A stretch of DNA of 54,048 bases from an uncultured Candidatus Melainabacteria bacterium (GTDB lineage: Bacteria; Cyanobacteriota; Vampirovibrionia; Gastranaerophilales; Gastranaerophilaceae). This document shows, piece after piece, positions 42,549 to 51,235 of the stretch (within the stretch, counting starts at the first letter, position 1; the number at the start of each line of letters is the position of its first letter). A program made the position numbers and the translations under genes. The notes below the pieces were generated by a model, which worked only from the letters and a program-made list of their open reading frames with translations, was not told the DNA's origin and searched no databases. Location: the NCBI GenBank assembly GCA_934675685.1, contig CAKURL010000009.1:1-54048 (forward strand), written 5' to 3'.

Positions 42549-43529
42549 ATGGAAAACCAGAACTTTAGCGATTTAGATAATCAATATATCACAGAAAACG
42601 TCAACGAAAACTATGATATGTCTGTCTCTGACGACTTTAAAAAGGGCTGCAAACTTTATAACTTCAGGCGCCCAGACAAGTTTTCAAAAGAACATTTGAA
42701 GGCTTTACAAGACATTCATAGAGATTTCGTGCGCCAGCTTGCGACAGACCTTACCGGATATTTGAGAATGGAAATCGAAATCGACGTCATTTCCGTGGAT
42801 CAGTTGACTTATGAAGAATATGTCTGCTCAATGCCAAGTCATATTCAAAACATGATTTTTAAATTGAACCCCTTGTCGGGAGAGATTTCTTTGGGCATGA
42901 GCCCTGAGGTTTTGTCTGTGATACTAGATAGAATGCTAGGTGGCTCTGGGGTCATGAGCGAACATAATAAAGAATTAACCCAAATCGAAGAATTGTTGAC
43001 GATTAAATTTGTGGAGCGCGCAATTAAGGTCTTAGAAGAAGCTTGGAGCCCGATTATTCCTTTGAAATCGGAATTTGTGGCGCTCGCAAACGGATATCAC
43101 ACAGTACCCATCACAAACAGCGGAGAAATCGTGACTTTGATTTCTTTTGAAGTGCGCTTGGGGCAAAAGAACTTTGGACTTATGAATTTGTGTTTTCCAT
43201 ACCCTGTCTTGGAGACAGTTTTGCCCAAATTGACTCCGCAATACATCTACCAACACGCAAGCGTTGTTTCAAACGAAATCGGAAGAAACGAGACTTTAGA
43301 AAGGTTGAAGGGTGCTAAAGTCGAGATGGAAGTGATTTTGGGCAAAGCACAAATCGAAATCAACGACATCTTGGACTTGAAAGAAGGAGACGTCATCAAG
43401 CTCGACCAAAAATTGAACGAAGAGCTTGTCGCATGTGTGAACCAAAAGAAGAAATTCTTCGTTGTCCCAGGGATTTTTCAAAACAAAGTTTGCGTGAAAA
43501 TCGCAGGCCAATTTAAAGAAAAGGAGTAG
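42549..43529 (+). CDS. fliM: flagellar motor switch protein FliM
   Basis: FliM sits between FliG and FliN in the C-ring and receives CheY-P. The 326-residue product has the middle domain (about 50-230), with LGGSG at about 137-141 (DRMLGGSGVMSEHNKELTQIE) and FVERAIKVLEEAW, and the SpoA C-terminal domain (about 250-320, KVEMEVILGKAQIEINDILDL). The N-terminal CheY-binding motif (EIDALL type) is not seen; the first 40 residues are acidic and of different sequence. Next genes are fliN and a lone receiver domain, so this is a switch operon. A weak -10-like TATTAT is 9 nt before the ATG and there is no Shine-Dalgarno. Confidence 0.9.
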   Translation: MENQNFSDLDNQYITENVNENYDMSVSDDFKKGCKLYNFRRPDKFSKEHLKALQDIHRDFVRQLATDLTGYLRMEIEIDVISVDQLTYEEYVCSMPSHIQNMIFKLNPLSGEISLGMSPEVLSVILDRMLGGSGVMSEHNKELTQIEELLTIKFVERAIKVLEEAWSPIIPLKSEFVALANGYHTVPITNSGEIVTLISFEVRLGQKNFGLMNLCFPYPVLETVLPKLTPQYIYQHASVVSNEIGRNETLERLKGAKVEMEVILGKAQIEINDILDLKEGDVIKLDQKLNEELVACVNQKKKFFVVPGIFQNKVCVKIAGQFKEKE

Positions 43530-43533
43530 GACT

Positions 43534-43851
43534 TTGGAAAAAGAGCCACAAAACCTTGATATTTCTAAATTAGAAAATGTTGAAAAGCCAAAAAAAGCGC
43601 CAAAAAACAGAACATGTTCTTTAATTATGGACGTGGAATTAGAGATGAGCGCGATTTTAGGAGAAGTGGACATTTCTTTAAAAAAAGTCTTAGACCTCAC
43701 AAAGGGTTCGATTATCAAACTGGACAACAAAACGACAGAGCCCGTGAAGCTTTTGGCGAACGGACAAGAAGTCGCAAGCGGAGAAGTTGTCATCATCGAA
43801 GACAACTTTGGAATTAGAATCACGCATGTGGAAAATAACAAGATTTCATAA
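43534..43851 (+). CDS. fliN: flagellar motor switch protein FliN (TTG start)
   Basis: The 105-residue product has a short lysine-rich N-terminus and a SpoA/FliN domain (about 30-100): DVELEMSAILGEVDISLKKV, LDLTKGSIIKLDN, and PVKLLANGQEVASGEVVIIED. The start is TTG at 43534 with GGAG about 8 nt before; no ATG is available that keeps the domain. It begins 4 bp after fliM and ends 17 bp before the receiver gene. It builds the bottom of the C-ring with FliM. Confidence 0.9.
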   Translation: MEKEPQNLDISKLENVEKPKKAPKNRTCSLIMDVELEMSAILGEVDISLKKVLDLTKGSIIKLDNKTTEPVKLLANGQEVASGEVVIIEDNFGIRITHVENNKIS

Positions 43852-43868
43852 CGATAAAGGCAAAATAA

Positions 43869-44450
43869 ATGGAAGAAAACAATACAATAGAAGTTGACGT
43901 TGAAATTATAAAGACTTTGTTTGAAATGGCGAAATTGCCATATCCGGAAGAGCTTTCAAGCGTCGACCTTTTAAATTGCCTTTTGAAATTGAAAAACGAC
44001 TTAGCAAACACAAGCCAAGATTTCACCCCGGAAATGGTGCAAACGCAAGAAGAAATACCTTTGAGCACAAAGTCGAACAACGTTCTTGTAATCGACGACA
44101 TTGGGATTGTGACTTATCAATTGAAGGTCATGTTGAGCGCTATGGGCTATAATGTGCATGTCGCAAAAGACATTTTTGGCGGAATAAATATTTTTGTTAA
44201 GTCGAATTATGATTTTGTCATAATGGATTTGTTTGTTTCAACCGAACAAGAAGGCTATACTTTGCTCCACGAGGTCAAAAAAATCGTCGCGAAGAACAAT
44301 TTAGCGACAAAAATCATCGTTATCACAGCTTCAAACAAAACGGAAAATAGGGTGAAATGCTTAAATGGCGGAGCAGATTATTTTGTGAAGAAAGATAGCG
44401 GTTGGCAAGACAAAATTGCACAAATTGTGGGCGAGCCAAGTTATATATAA
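43869..44450 (+). CDS. single-domain response regulator (CheY-like) with N-terminal extension
   Basis: The 193-residue protein has a receiver domain from about 72 to the end: LVIDDIGIVTYQ (acid pair), the phosphoacceptor Asp in FVIMDLFVST, ITASNKTENR (Thr/Ser switch site), and YFVKKDSG with the conserved Lys. No output domain follows. The 70-residue N-terminus is acidic and has no known domain. In the operon with fliM and fliN it is the natural CheY-type partner, but since FliM lacks the usual CheY-binding motif the link is uncertain. Confidence 0.8.
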   Translation: MEENNTIEVDVEIIKTLFEMAKLPYPEELSSVDLLNCLLKLKNDLANTSQDFTPEMVQTQEEIPLSTKSNNVLVIDDIGIVTYQLKVMLSAMGYNVHVAKDIFGGINIFVKSNYDFVIMDLFVSTEQEGYTLLHEVKKIVAKNNLATKIIVITASNKTENRVKCLNGGADYFVKKDSGWQDKIAQIVGEPSYI

Positions 44451-44488
44451 TTGTAAATAATTATTACAAATTTTACATTTTTTTTGAG
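44451..44488 (+). terminator. weak terminator-like hairpin after the receiver gene
   Basis: TTGTAA-ATAATTA-TTACAA (44451-44469) is followed by a T-rich run near 44477-44485. The stem is short and AT-rich, so termination may be partial. Confidence 0.4.
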
Positions 44489-44515
44489 AGATTGCTTATA
44501 TTTATTTTTTGATAC

Positions 44516-44521
44516 TATAAT
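44516..44521 (+). promoter_or_regulatory. -10 box directly before coaD
   Basis: TATAAT (44516-44521) is followed by TAGAT and the ATG at 44527, a 5-nt gap; a second ATG follows at 44530 (8 nt). No Shine-Dalgarno is present. Confidence 0.6.
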
Positions 44522-44526
44522 TAGAT

Positions 44527-45039
44527 ATGATGACAAATTGCAAAGAGGACAAAAAAATAGCGCTTTATCCGGGAAGCTTCGACCCCATCACAAACGGACA
44601 CTTGGACGTTTTGGAAAGGGCCAGCCGAATGTTCGATAGAGTGTTTATCGCGGTTTTATCTAATTCCACAAAAAAAGCCTTTTTGACTGTCGAAGAAAGA
44701 GTGACTCTCATAAAAGAAGCGACTCAAAACCTGAAAAACGTCGAAGTTGCGAGCTTTGACGGCTTGACTGTAGAATTTGCAAAGAAAATTGGCGCAAAAT
44801 TTTTAATCAGAGGCTTGCGCTCTTTGACCGATTTCGACTACGAAATCCAACTTTGCCAAACAAACCAAGTCCTAGCACCCGAAATCGACACAGTATATTT
44901 GTCAACTCGCGCAGAACACAATTTTATTTCTTCTAGCATGATTAGAGAATTATCAAATTATCATGCTGATATTTCTAAATTTGTTCCAAAAAATGTGGTA
45001 GAATATTTAAAGAAAGATATTGGAAAGGTATTGGGCTAA
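44527..45039 (+). CDS. coaD: phosphopantetheine adenylyltransferase
   Basis: Fourth step of coenzyme A synthesis: 4'-phosphopantetheine plus ATP to dephospho-CoA. The 170 residues show the nucleotidyltransferase T/HxGH-type site in GSFDPITNGHLD and the ISSSMIREL (ISSxxxR) motif near residue 140. Length is normal. Two ATG codons are adjacent (44527 and 44530). It has no Shine-Dalgarno and a TATAAT close to the start. The next gene starts 1 bp after its stop codon. Confidence 0.95.
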   Translation: MMTNCKEDKKIALYPGSFDPITNGHLDVLERASRMFDRVFIAVLSNSTKKAFLTVEERVTLIKEATQNLKNVEVASFDGLTVEFAKKIGAKFLIRGLRSLTDFDYEIQLCQTNQVLAPEIDTVYLSTRAEHNFISSSMIRELSNYHADISKFVPKNVVEYLKKDIGKVLG

Positions 45040-45040
45040 A

Positions 45041-45601
45041 ATGGCAGAAGCAGAAACTAGAATGTTTGATTTAATTAACGATTTAGATGCCTTGAGAGAT
45101 GACGGTATTCCTATTTTGCCAGGGAGATTGTTGGTCAACGCAAAAGAATTATATCGCATAATCCATGCGTTTCCTAATGCTATTTCTGATGAAATCAATG
45201 ACGCAAGAATTATTTTAAAGAAAAAAGACGACATCTTGCAAGAAGCTAAAATGAGAGCAGAACGCATTATCCAAGACGCAGAAAACGAAAGATATAAGCT
45301 TTTAAACGAATCTAGCTTGAATAAGGCTATGGAAGAACATGCTGAAAAATTCAGACAAGCAGTCTTTGAAGAATGTCAACAAATCAAAATGGCAGCAGTG
45401 AACGAAGCGCAAGAAGTTCGCTTAAGCGCAAAGAACGATTCTTTAAGAATGAAAGAAGATTCTCAAGAATATGCTCAACAGCTTCTAAACCACTTAGAAC
45501 AAGACCTCGATAGATTATATCAAGTTGTTCATAATGGCCAAACAAAATTGCAAGAAATGAAACAACAAGACAACTTGCAACAAATGCAACAACATCAATA
45601 A
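45041..45601 (+). CDS. coiled-coil protein, ATP-synthase-B / DivIVA-like
   Basis: The start at 45041 (186 residues, MAEAETRMFDLIND) is preferred because it directly follows coaD. A possible DivIVA-like N-terminal segment (LVNAKELYRIIHAFP) leads into a long charged coiled coil (about 50-170) with MRAERIIQDAENERYKL, and the end is glutamine-rich (QQDNLQQMQQHQ). The layout resembles the coiled-coil 'ATPase'-annotated proteins placed after coaD in Clostridia and Cyanobacteria; their function is not known. A membrane or division role is a guess. Confidence 0.6.
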   Translation: MAEAETRMFDLINDLDALRDDGIPILPGRLLVNAKELYRIIHAFPNAISDEINDARIILKKKDDILQEAKMRAERIIQDAENERYKLLNESSLNKAMEEHAEKFRQAVFEECQQIKMAAVNEAQEVRLSAKNDSLRMKEDSQEYAQQLLNHLEQDLDRLYQVVHNGQTKLQEMKQQDNLQQMQQHQ

Positions 45602-46804
45602 TTAGAGCTTAAACACTTCTAGGCTTCTATTTAAAATATTATTTATATGCGCAATCGCAAAACCGTAATTAGTAATTTTTACACCTTGCTTTTGCGCTTT
45701 TTCAATTCTTGCTTTCATTTGCGCTTCGTTTATCATACAACCGCCGCAATGGATTATAAGAGAATATTTTCCTAAGTCTTGAGGAAAATCCTGTCCGGAA
45801 GTGAATTCAAAATTGAGCTCTTTTTTTGAGTGGCTCAAAAGCCACTTTGGAAGCTTCACCGTTCCAATGTCTTCGCATTGGCGGTGGTGCGTGCAAGCTT
45901 CTGAAATTAAAATTGTGTCTTTGTCTTTTAAAAAATCGATTTTTTGAGCTCCTTCCAAAAAAACTTCCAAATTCCCTTTAAAATTCGCAAAAAGAATAGA
46001 AAAAGAAGTCAAAATGACGCTTTTTGGAACAATATCTTTTATTTTATTAAAGACTTGAGAATCGGTTATGACCATCTTTGGAGGGGTTTTTAGAGAATTC
46101 AGAGTTTCTTTTAGTTCGGTGTCTTGAGAAATTATGCAAATCGCATTTTTATCCAAAATTTCTCTAATCACAAGCTGCTGGGGCATTATGAGTCTTCCTT
46201 TTGGGGCAGAAGAATCAATAGGAACGCACAAAACAACAATGTCTTTAGAATTTAGTTTGTCTTTTATTATAAATTTTTCTTGTTTTTTGTTTTTTAAATT
46301 CGCAATTTTTTCTTTTAATTCTTCAATGTTGAAGCCCGTTTTCGCGCTCACAATGATTTCATTTTCTTTTAAAATCGGAAATTCTTTTTTATATAAATCA
46401 GATTTATTATAGATTATTAAATATGGGATTTTTCTTTCTTTGAAGGCTTCTATTAATTCTTCGTTTTTTTCGTTTTTTTTATCAATTTTATTTATGTCTA
46501 AAACAAGAAGGGCGATATCGGAGCTTTCGAGCACTTTTTTAGTTTTTTCAAGCCTTTTTTGCCCTAGCAAGGTTTCGTCGTCTAGCCCTGCAGTATCAAT
46601 CAAAACAACTGGGCCCAAAGGCAAAATCTCCATCGATTTTTTAACTGCGTCAGTCGTTGTGCCTTCTACGTCTGAAACGATTGAGACTTCTTGATTTGCA
46701 ATTTTATTAATTAAGCTCGATTTTCCGGTGTTCACAGAGCCAAAAAGCGCGATGTGACACCTTATGGAATTTGGAGTTATTGAAAATTGTTCTCTATTTT
46801 CCAT
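45602..46804 (-). CDS. hydF: [FeFe]-hydrogenase maturation GTPase HydF
   Basis: HydF is the scaffold on which the diiron cluster of [FeFe]-hydrogenase is built. The 400-residue product has a GTPase domain (GSVNTGKSSLIN, DTAGLDDE, NKSDLY) and the C-terminal cluster-binding cysteines: CTHHRQCED near residue 301 and HCGGCMINEAQ near residue 352. Length is normal. The start codon overlaps the stop codon of hydG (TAATG on the minus strand). hydE and hydA are not in the window. Confidence 0.94.
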   Translation of the reverse strand: MENREQFSITPNSIRCHIALFGSVNTGKSSLINKIANQEVSIVSDVEGTTTDAVKKSMEILPLGPVVLIDTAGLDDETLLGQKRLEKTKKVLESSDIALLVLDINKIDKKNEKNEELIEAFKERKIPYLIIYNKSDLYKKEFPILKENEIIVSAKTGFNIEELKEKIANLKNKKQEKFIIKDKLNSKDIVVLCVPIDSSAPKGRLIMPQQLVIREILDKNAICIISQDTELKETLNSLKTPPKMVITDSQVFNKIKDIVPKSVILTSFSILFANFKGNLEVFLEGAQKIDFLKDKDTILISEACTHHRQCEDIGTVKLPKWLLSHSKKELNFEFTSGQDFPQDLGKYSLIIHCGGCMINEAQMKARIEKAQKQGVKITNYGFAIAHINNILNRSLEVFKL

Positions 46805-48243
46805 TAAAATCTAAAATCCCTTTTTCCTTCTTTAATTTCTTTTAAATTTTCGGTTAAAATTTCTATTACTTTTTCGTTTTTGATTTCTTTAAGCGCTTTT
46901 TCAATCAGCTTTTCGCCCTTTTCTTTGGTTTCTTTTGAAGCGTAATCTTCCAAAAATTCGCTCAAGGTTATGATTGAATTTGGAACGCAGCAATTTTGGA
47001 TTTGGCCTGTTTTACATAAGGACATAAATCTATCACCCGTCCTTCCTTCTCTATAGCAAGCTGTGCAAAAAGAAGGAACATAACCTAAGTCTATGAGCCA
47101 ATCTACGACTTCTGAAAGGGTTCTTTCGTCTGAAACGTCAAATTGTTCTGTGTCTTTTGGCCCTTCTTCTTCGCAATATCCGCCCACGCTTGTCCTAGAG
47201 CCCCCTGAAATCTGGGTTATGCCGAGCTCAAGCGCTTCTTTTCTTGTTTGCTTAGATTCTCTAGTAGAGATAATCATGCCTGTATACGGAACGGCAATTC
47301 TAATTAATGCAATGATTTTCTTAAAAGTTTCGTCATCAAGCGCATTTTTAAAGTCATCTGGGTTTATGTCATCTGCGCTTTTTATTCTTGGAACAGAAAT
47401 CGTATGAGGGCCAACTCCAAAAACGCTTTCTAGGTGCTCTTTATGAAGCATTAAACCCACAAGCTCATATTTATATGTCTCAAGTCCAAATAAAACCCCT
47501 AGCCCGACGTCATCGATCCCCGCTTCCATCGCTCTATCCATAGCGCTCGTGTGGTAGTCGTAGTTGTGCTTTGGGCCCGTTGGGTGCAAGGCTTCATAAG
47601 ATTTTTTATTATATGTTTCTTGAAAAAGAATATATGTCCCAATCCCAGCTTCTTTTAGTTTTTTATAGTTTTCCACTGTAGTTGCTGCGATATTAACATT
47701 CACCCTTCTGATTGCGCCATTTTTGTGCTTTATTGAATAAATTGTTTTTATGCTATCTAAAATATATTCAATGGGATTGTTTATGGGGTCTTCCCCAGCT
47801 TCAATAGCAAGCCTCTTGTGTCCCATATCTTGAAGAGCTATTGTTTCTTTTTTTATTTCTTCTTGGGATAATTTTTTTCTTAGGATGTTTTTATTTTTAA
47901 AGTGATATGGACAATAAACGCAGCCGTTCACGCAAAAATTTGATAAATATAAAGGCGCAAACATCACAATTCTATTGCCATAGAAAGTTTTTTTGATTTC
48001 TTTTGCTAAAGCAAAAATCTTCTTCCAGACTTTTTCATCTTCACATTCCATCAAAAGCGCTGCTTCTTTATGGCTCAAGCCCATAGCCAAAGTCTTTTCT
48101 CCCATCTTTTTTGGGCGCGCATTTTCAAGAATTTCATTTATTAATGAAAGATTATCTTTATTTTCTTTTGCATATTCCAGAGAATTTAAAATTTCTTCGT
48201 CTGAAATAAATTCTTCGCTTTTTTTTGATTTTGGATTATACAT
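46804..48243 (-). CDS. hydG: [FeFe]-hydrogenase maturase HydG (tyrosine lyase)
   Basis: HydG is a radical SAM enzyme that splits tyrosine to make the CO and cyanide ligands of the H-cluster. The 479 residues show the N-terminal triplet CVNGCVYC (about 105-112) followed by PYHF, an internal LGVLFGLETY, and the C-terminal CTACYREGRTGDRFM, which binds the second cluster. Length is normal. AGAGGG precedes the ATG. It forms an operon with hydF. Presence of both maturases implies a [FeFe]-hydrogenase and hydrogen metabolism elsewhere in the genome. Confidence 0.95.
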   Translation of the reverse strand: MYNPKSKKSEEFISDEEILNSLEYAKENKDNLSLINEILENARPKKMGEKTLAMGLSHKEAALLMECEDEKVWKKIFALAKEIKKTFYGNRIVMFAPLYLSNFCVNGCVYCPYHFKNKNILRKKLSQEEIKKETIALQDMGHKRLAIEAGEDPINNPIEYILDSIKTIYSIKHKNGAIRRVNVNIAATTVENYKKLKEAGIGTYILFQETYNKKSYEALHPTGPKHNYDYHTSAMDRAMEAGIDDVGLGVLFGLETYKYELVGLMLHKEHLESVFGVGPHTISVPRIKSADDINPDDFKNALDDETFKKIIALIRIAVPYTGMIISTRESKQTRKEALELGITQISGGSRTSVGGYCEEEGPKDTEQFDVSDERTLSEVVDWLIDLGYVPSFCTACYREGRTGDRFMSLCKTGQIQNCCVPNSIITLSEFLEDYASKETKEKGEKLIEKALKEIKNEKVIEILTENLKEIKEGKRDFRF

Positions 48244-48336
48244 ATTTTCCCTCTTTGCTTCAGCACTTTAATCGTAACTCTTAAGCTCTTTAAAATCAAA
48301 TATTCTAAAAAATTTGCACTTATATTCTTGCTATAT

Positions 48337-48342
48337 TAAAAT
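48337..48342 (+). promoter_or_regulatory. -10 box directly before the second UvrD-type helicase
   Basis: TAAAAT (48337-48342) is followed by GTTTTT and the ATG at 48349, a gap of 6 nt. No Shine-Dalgarno is present. Confidence 0.45.
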
Positions 48343-48348
48343 GTTTTT

Positions 48349-50358
48349 ATGTCACCAAACGAAATAATTGAAAATAGCGAAAATAATCTAAGCCAAGCTC
48401 CAAGAAAAAAATTCGTCTTAAAGAAAAGAACTTCTGGAGCCTTGAAGAATTATAAAATTGATTATGAAAAAGAGCTAAACGAAGCACAACTAGAAGCCGT
48501 AAAAGCGCAAACAGGCCCAGTTTTAGTCATCGCAGGGGCAGGAACAGGAAAAACCAAGACTTTAACATTTCGCTGCGCGAGGTTGATTGAAGATGGAATA
48601 AAGCCAGAAAACATCTTACTTTTGACTTTCACCAAAAAAGCAAGTAAAGAAATGCTCCAAAGGGCGACTATGGTCTTAGACGAAAGGTGCGAACACGTGG
48701 CAGGGGGCACTTTCCACAGCTTTTCAAATTTGATTTTGAGAAAATATAGCGCCCTTTTGGGCTTAAAAAATAATTTCACTATCTTAGATAGCGCAGATTG
48801 CGAGGACATAATCCAGCATACGACAAATAAGCTTTTTCCTAAAAAAGAAAAAAGATTTCCAAAAAAAGGAACGATTTTAGAAATTTATTCTAAATCTGTA
48901 AATAAAGAATTACCCGTGAAAAAAATCATCGAGGACGAATTTTATAATTTTAAAGACGTCGAAGATAAAATAATCGAAATCCACAAAGCCTATGTCCAAT
49001 ATAAAAGAGAAAATTCGATTTTGGATTATGACGACTTGTTGCTTTATTTGAAATTTTTATTAACCGACCACGAAGCAATTAGGAAAAAATTGTCAAACAC
49101 TTATAAATATATTATGGTGGACGAATACCAAGACACAAACACTCTTCAAGCGGACATCATAAAGCTTTTAGCAAGCGAACACAATAACGTCATGGCAGTG
49201 GGCGACGACGCGCAAAGCATATATTCCTTTAGGGGTGCAAATTGGCAAAATATTTTGAACTTCGAAAAAGAATTTAAAAATACAAAGCTGATTAAATTAG
49301 AAAAAAATTATAGAAGCAACCAAAATATCTTAAATTTGACAAATAAGATAATTCAAAAAGCCACTATGGGCTACAAAAAAGAGCTTTATAGCGAAATTAA
49401 AAGCCCAAAAAAGCCAGCGCTCATAAGAGCAATAAATTCTCAGATGGAAGCGGAATTCATCTGCCAAAAAGTATTAGAGCTCATAGACGAAGGGGTGGAA
49501 TTAGGAGATATTTGCGTTCTTGCGAGAAACGCAAGAATGAGCTTCAACCTTGAAATCGAGCTTCCAAAATACAATATTCCTTTCCAAAAGTTTGGCGGGC
49601 CAAAGTTTATGGAAACAGCGCACATAAAAGACCTAATCGCACATTTAAGAGTAATCTTAAACCCAGACGACACGATTTCGATGTCTAGGATTTTGCTTCT
49701 TTTAAAAGGCGTCGGGGCAAGAGCAATCGAAGAAATCATTCCTCAATTGAAATCTAAAAATTACGAGATGAAATATCTTCCAAGCAGGCTAAATGGGGTC
49801 TTAGAGCCTTTAGTTCGTATTCTTTCTCAAAACGAAAAAACTCAATATAACCTTCAAGAGCTCGTTTCTTTGTTGATTTCATATTACAAGCCAATTTTAA
49901 AAGACAAATATGACGATTGGCAAAAAAGAGAAAAAGACTTGGAACATTTTCAATATTTATCCACTCAATATAAAAAATTAGACGCATTTTTGTCTGATTT
50001 AGCTTTAGAGCCTCCTGACGCTTCTGTTGAAGGAATGTATAAAAGAAACATAAAAGACGATTGTCTCACAATCTCCACAATCCACTCTGCAAAAGGGCTA
50101 GAGTGGCAAAGCGTATTCATCATTGGAGCGGTCGACGGAAGATTTCCAAGCGCATATTCTTTTAATTCGACAGAAGAATTAGAAGAAGAGCTTCGCCTTA
50201 TGTATGTCGCAACCACAAGAGCCAAAGAAGATTTATTCATCAGCTATCCCGTTGATATGTATGATTATTCGAGCCAAATGGTCTTGTCGAAACCAAGCCG
50301 CTTTTTAGACGGAATTGAAGAAGATTTGCTTGAAATTTGGGATATTGAAGCAGAATAA
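48349..50358 (+). CDS. UvrD/Rep-type SF1 DNA helicase, second paralogue
   Basis: The 669-residue enzyme has all SF1A motifs: IAGAGTGKTKTLTFR (Walker A, about residue 60), VDEYQDTNTLQ, AVGDDAQSIYSFRGAN, LEKNYRSN, TIHSAKGLEWQ and YVATTRAKEDL. It lacks the serine linker and C-terminal Tudor-like domain of the pcrA product at 29919, and starts with a 40-residue basic extension. It is closer in size to Rep-type or phage-like UvrD helicases. DNA unwinding in repair is likely; the specific pathway is unknown. Confidence 0.92.
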   Translation: MSPNEIIENSENNLSQAPRKKFVLKKRTSGALKNYKIDYEKELNEAQLEAVKAQTGPVLVIAGAGTGKTKTLTFRCARLIEDGIKPENILLLTFTKKASKEMLQRATMVLDERCEHVAGGTFHSFSNLILRKYSALLGLKNNFTILDSADCEDIIQHTTNKLFPKKEKRFPKKGTILEIYSKSVNKELPVKKIIEDEFYNFKDVEDKIIEIHKAYVQYKRENSILDYDDLLLYLKFLLTDHEAIRKKLSNTYKYIMVDEYQDTNTLQADIIKLLASEHNNVMAVGDDAQSIYSFRGANWQNILNFEKEFKNTKLIKLEKNYRSNQNILNLTNKIIQKATMGYKKELYSEIKSPKKPALIRAINSQMEAEFICQKVLELIDEGVELGDICVLARNARMSFNLEIELPKYNIPFQKFGGPKFMETAHIKDLIAHLRVILNPDDTISMSRILLLLKGVGARAIEEIIPQLKSKNYEMKYLPSRLNGVLEPLVRILSQNEKTQYNLQELVSLLISYYKPILKDKYDDWQKREKDLEHFQYLSTQYKKLDAFLSDLALEPPDASVEGMYKRNIKDDCLTISTIHSAKGLEWQSVFIIGAVDGRFPSAYSFNSTEELEEELRLMYVATTRAKEDLFISYPVDMYDYSSQMVLSKPSRFLDGIEEDLLEIWDIEAE

Positions 50359-50464
50359 TTTTAAGAATTGTAACAAAAAACTATAATTTTAAACTTTTTC
50401 ATAAAGATTTTTTTGAAAATAGCCGTAAAACCTATTAAGGTCGAACAATAAAGGAGAAGATATT

Positions 50465-50749
50465 ATGGCTGAAAATTATAGTTTAAATTCGGGCTTCGGC
50501 TTTAATATTTCAAGCAAAAACCCTTCAAAAATCCAAAAAGCTCCACAAGAGCAATCTAAAATAAGCAGTTTAAATGAAACTGTGGGCAATTTGTTCGATT
50601 CTATGACGAGCTATGTCGCCAAGTATGAAGACGTTTTCAACGGCGACATCGCAAAAGAAATCAACATGTATTCTCGCCAATCCATGATTGTGGGCATGAA
50701 TTTAAAAGCCAGCGACAAAACAATTCACCGCTTCGATATGAATATCTAA
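50465..50749 (+). CDS. small unknown protein with a strong Shine-Dalgarno
   Basis: Not recognised; 94 residues. The N-terminus (MAENYSLNSGFGFNISSKN) is glycine- and serine-rich and disordered, then helical from about residue 38 (LNETVGNLFDSMTSYV). No signal peptide or membrane segment. GGAG is 8 nt before the ATG, so it is probably real. The N-terminus has F and K spacing somewhat like the leader shared by the 7884 and 25032 proteins, but the match is weak. Confidence 0.6.
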   Translation: MAENYSLNSGFGFNISSKNPSKIQKAPQEQSKISSLNETVGNLFDSMTSYVAKYEDVFNGDIAKEINMYSRQSMIVGMNLKASDKTIHRFDMNI

Positions 50750-50767
50750 CTTAGCAAAAATTGGTGA

Positions 50768-50795
50768 TTGAAACTTTCTTAAAAAATTGTATAAT
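50768..50795 (+). promoter_or_regulatory. TTGAAA-16 bp-TATAAT promoter
   Basis: -35 TTGAAA (50768-50773) and -10 TATAAT (50790-50795), 16 bp apart. The transcript would have a leader of about 22 nt with GAGG before the ATG at 50825. It is one of the few places where both boxes are visible. Confidence 0.65.
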
Positions 50796-50824
50796 TATTT
50801 TAAAAATAATTTGAGGTTTTTATT

Positions 50825-51235
50825 ATGAAAGAAAGATTTTTAAACGTAGTTAAATGGTTTTTGATAATTTTAGGGATTTTATTTTTGCTCCAATCTTTGA
50901 TTATCATAGGAGCAATTTTGGGGCTCGTGAGCTTCGCAAACTTTGGCTCATCTAGTTTTGACTTTAAAAAACCTAAAAACGACATAAAAGAAATGGCTCC
51001 TATTATAAAATATGTCGATAAATATTTTGAAGAAAACGGCAAATACCCCAAAAACATAGACGAAGTGAAATTAAACAAAAAATATGACTTCAAATATGAA
51101 TTATCCAAAGACGAAAATTGCTATAGCATAGAAGCAAAATCCAAAAAATCTGATGAAATCAAGCAATATCAAGAATGCTCGACAAAATCAGACGACAGCT
51201 CTTCTTATTCTCAAGTTTATATGTTCAGAAAATAA
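50825..51235 (+). CDS. single-pass membrane protein with pilin-like C-terminal domain
   Basis: The 136-residue product has one membrane segment (about 10-37), preceded by a short basic stretch. After it comes a domain with YVDKYFEENGKYPKNIDEVK, a signature like that in the globular part of many pseudopilins, then two cysteines (ENCYS, QECST) that could pair. It lacks the prepilin peptidase site (no G/A-F-T/S-L-x-E), so it is not a normal pilin. Function unknown. GAGG precedes the ATG. Confidence 0.65.
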   Translation: MKERFLNVVKWFLIILGILFLLQSLIIIGAILGLVSFANFGSSSFDFKKPKNDIKEMAPIIKYVDKYFEENGKYPKNIDEVKLNKKYDFKYELSKDENCYSIEAKSKKSDEIKQYQECSTKSDDSSSYSQVYMFRK

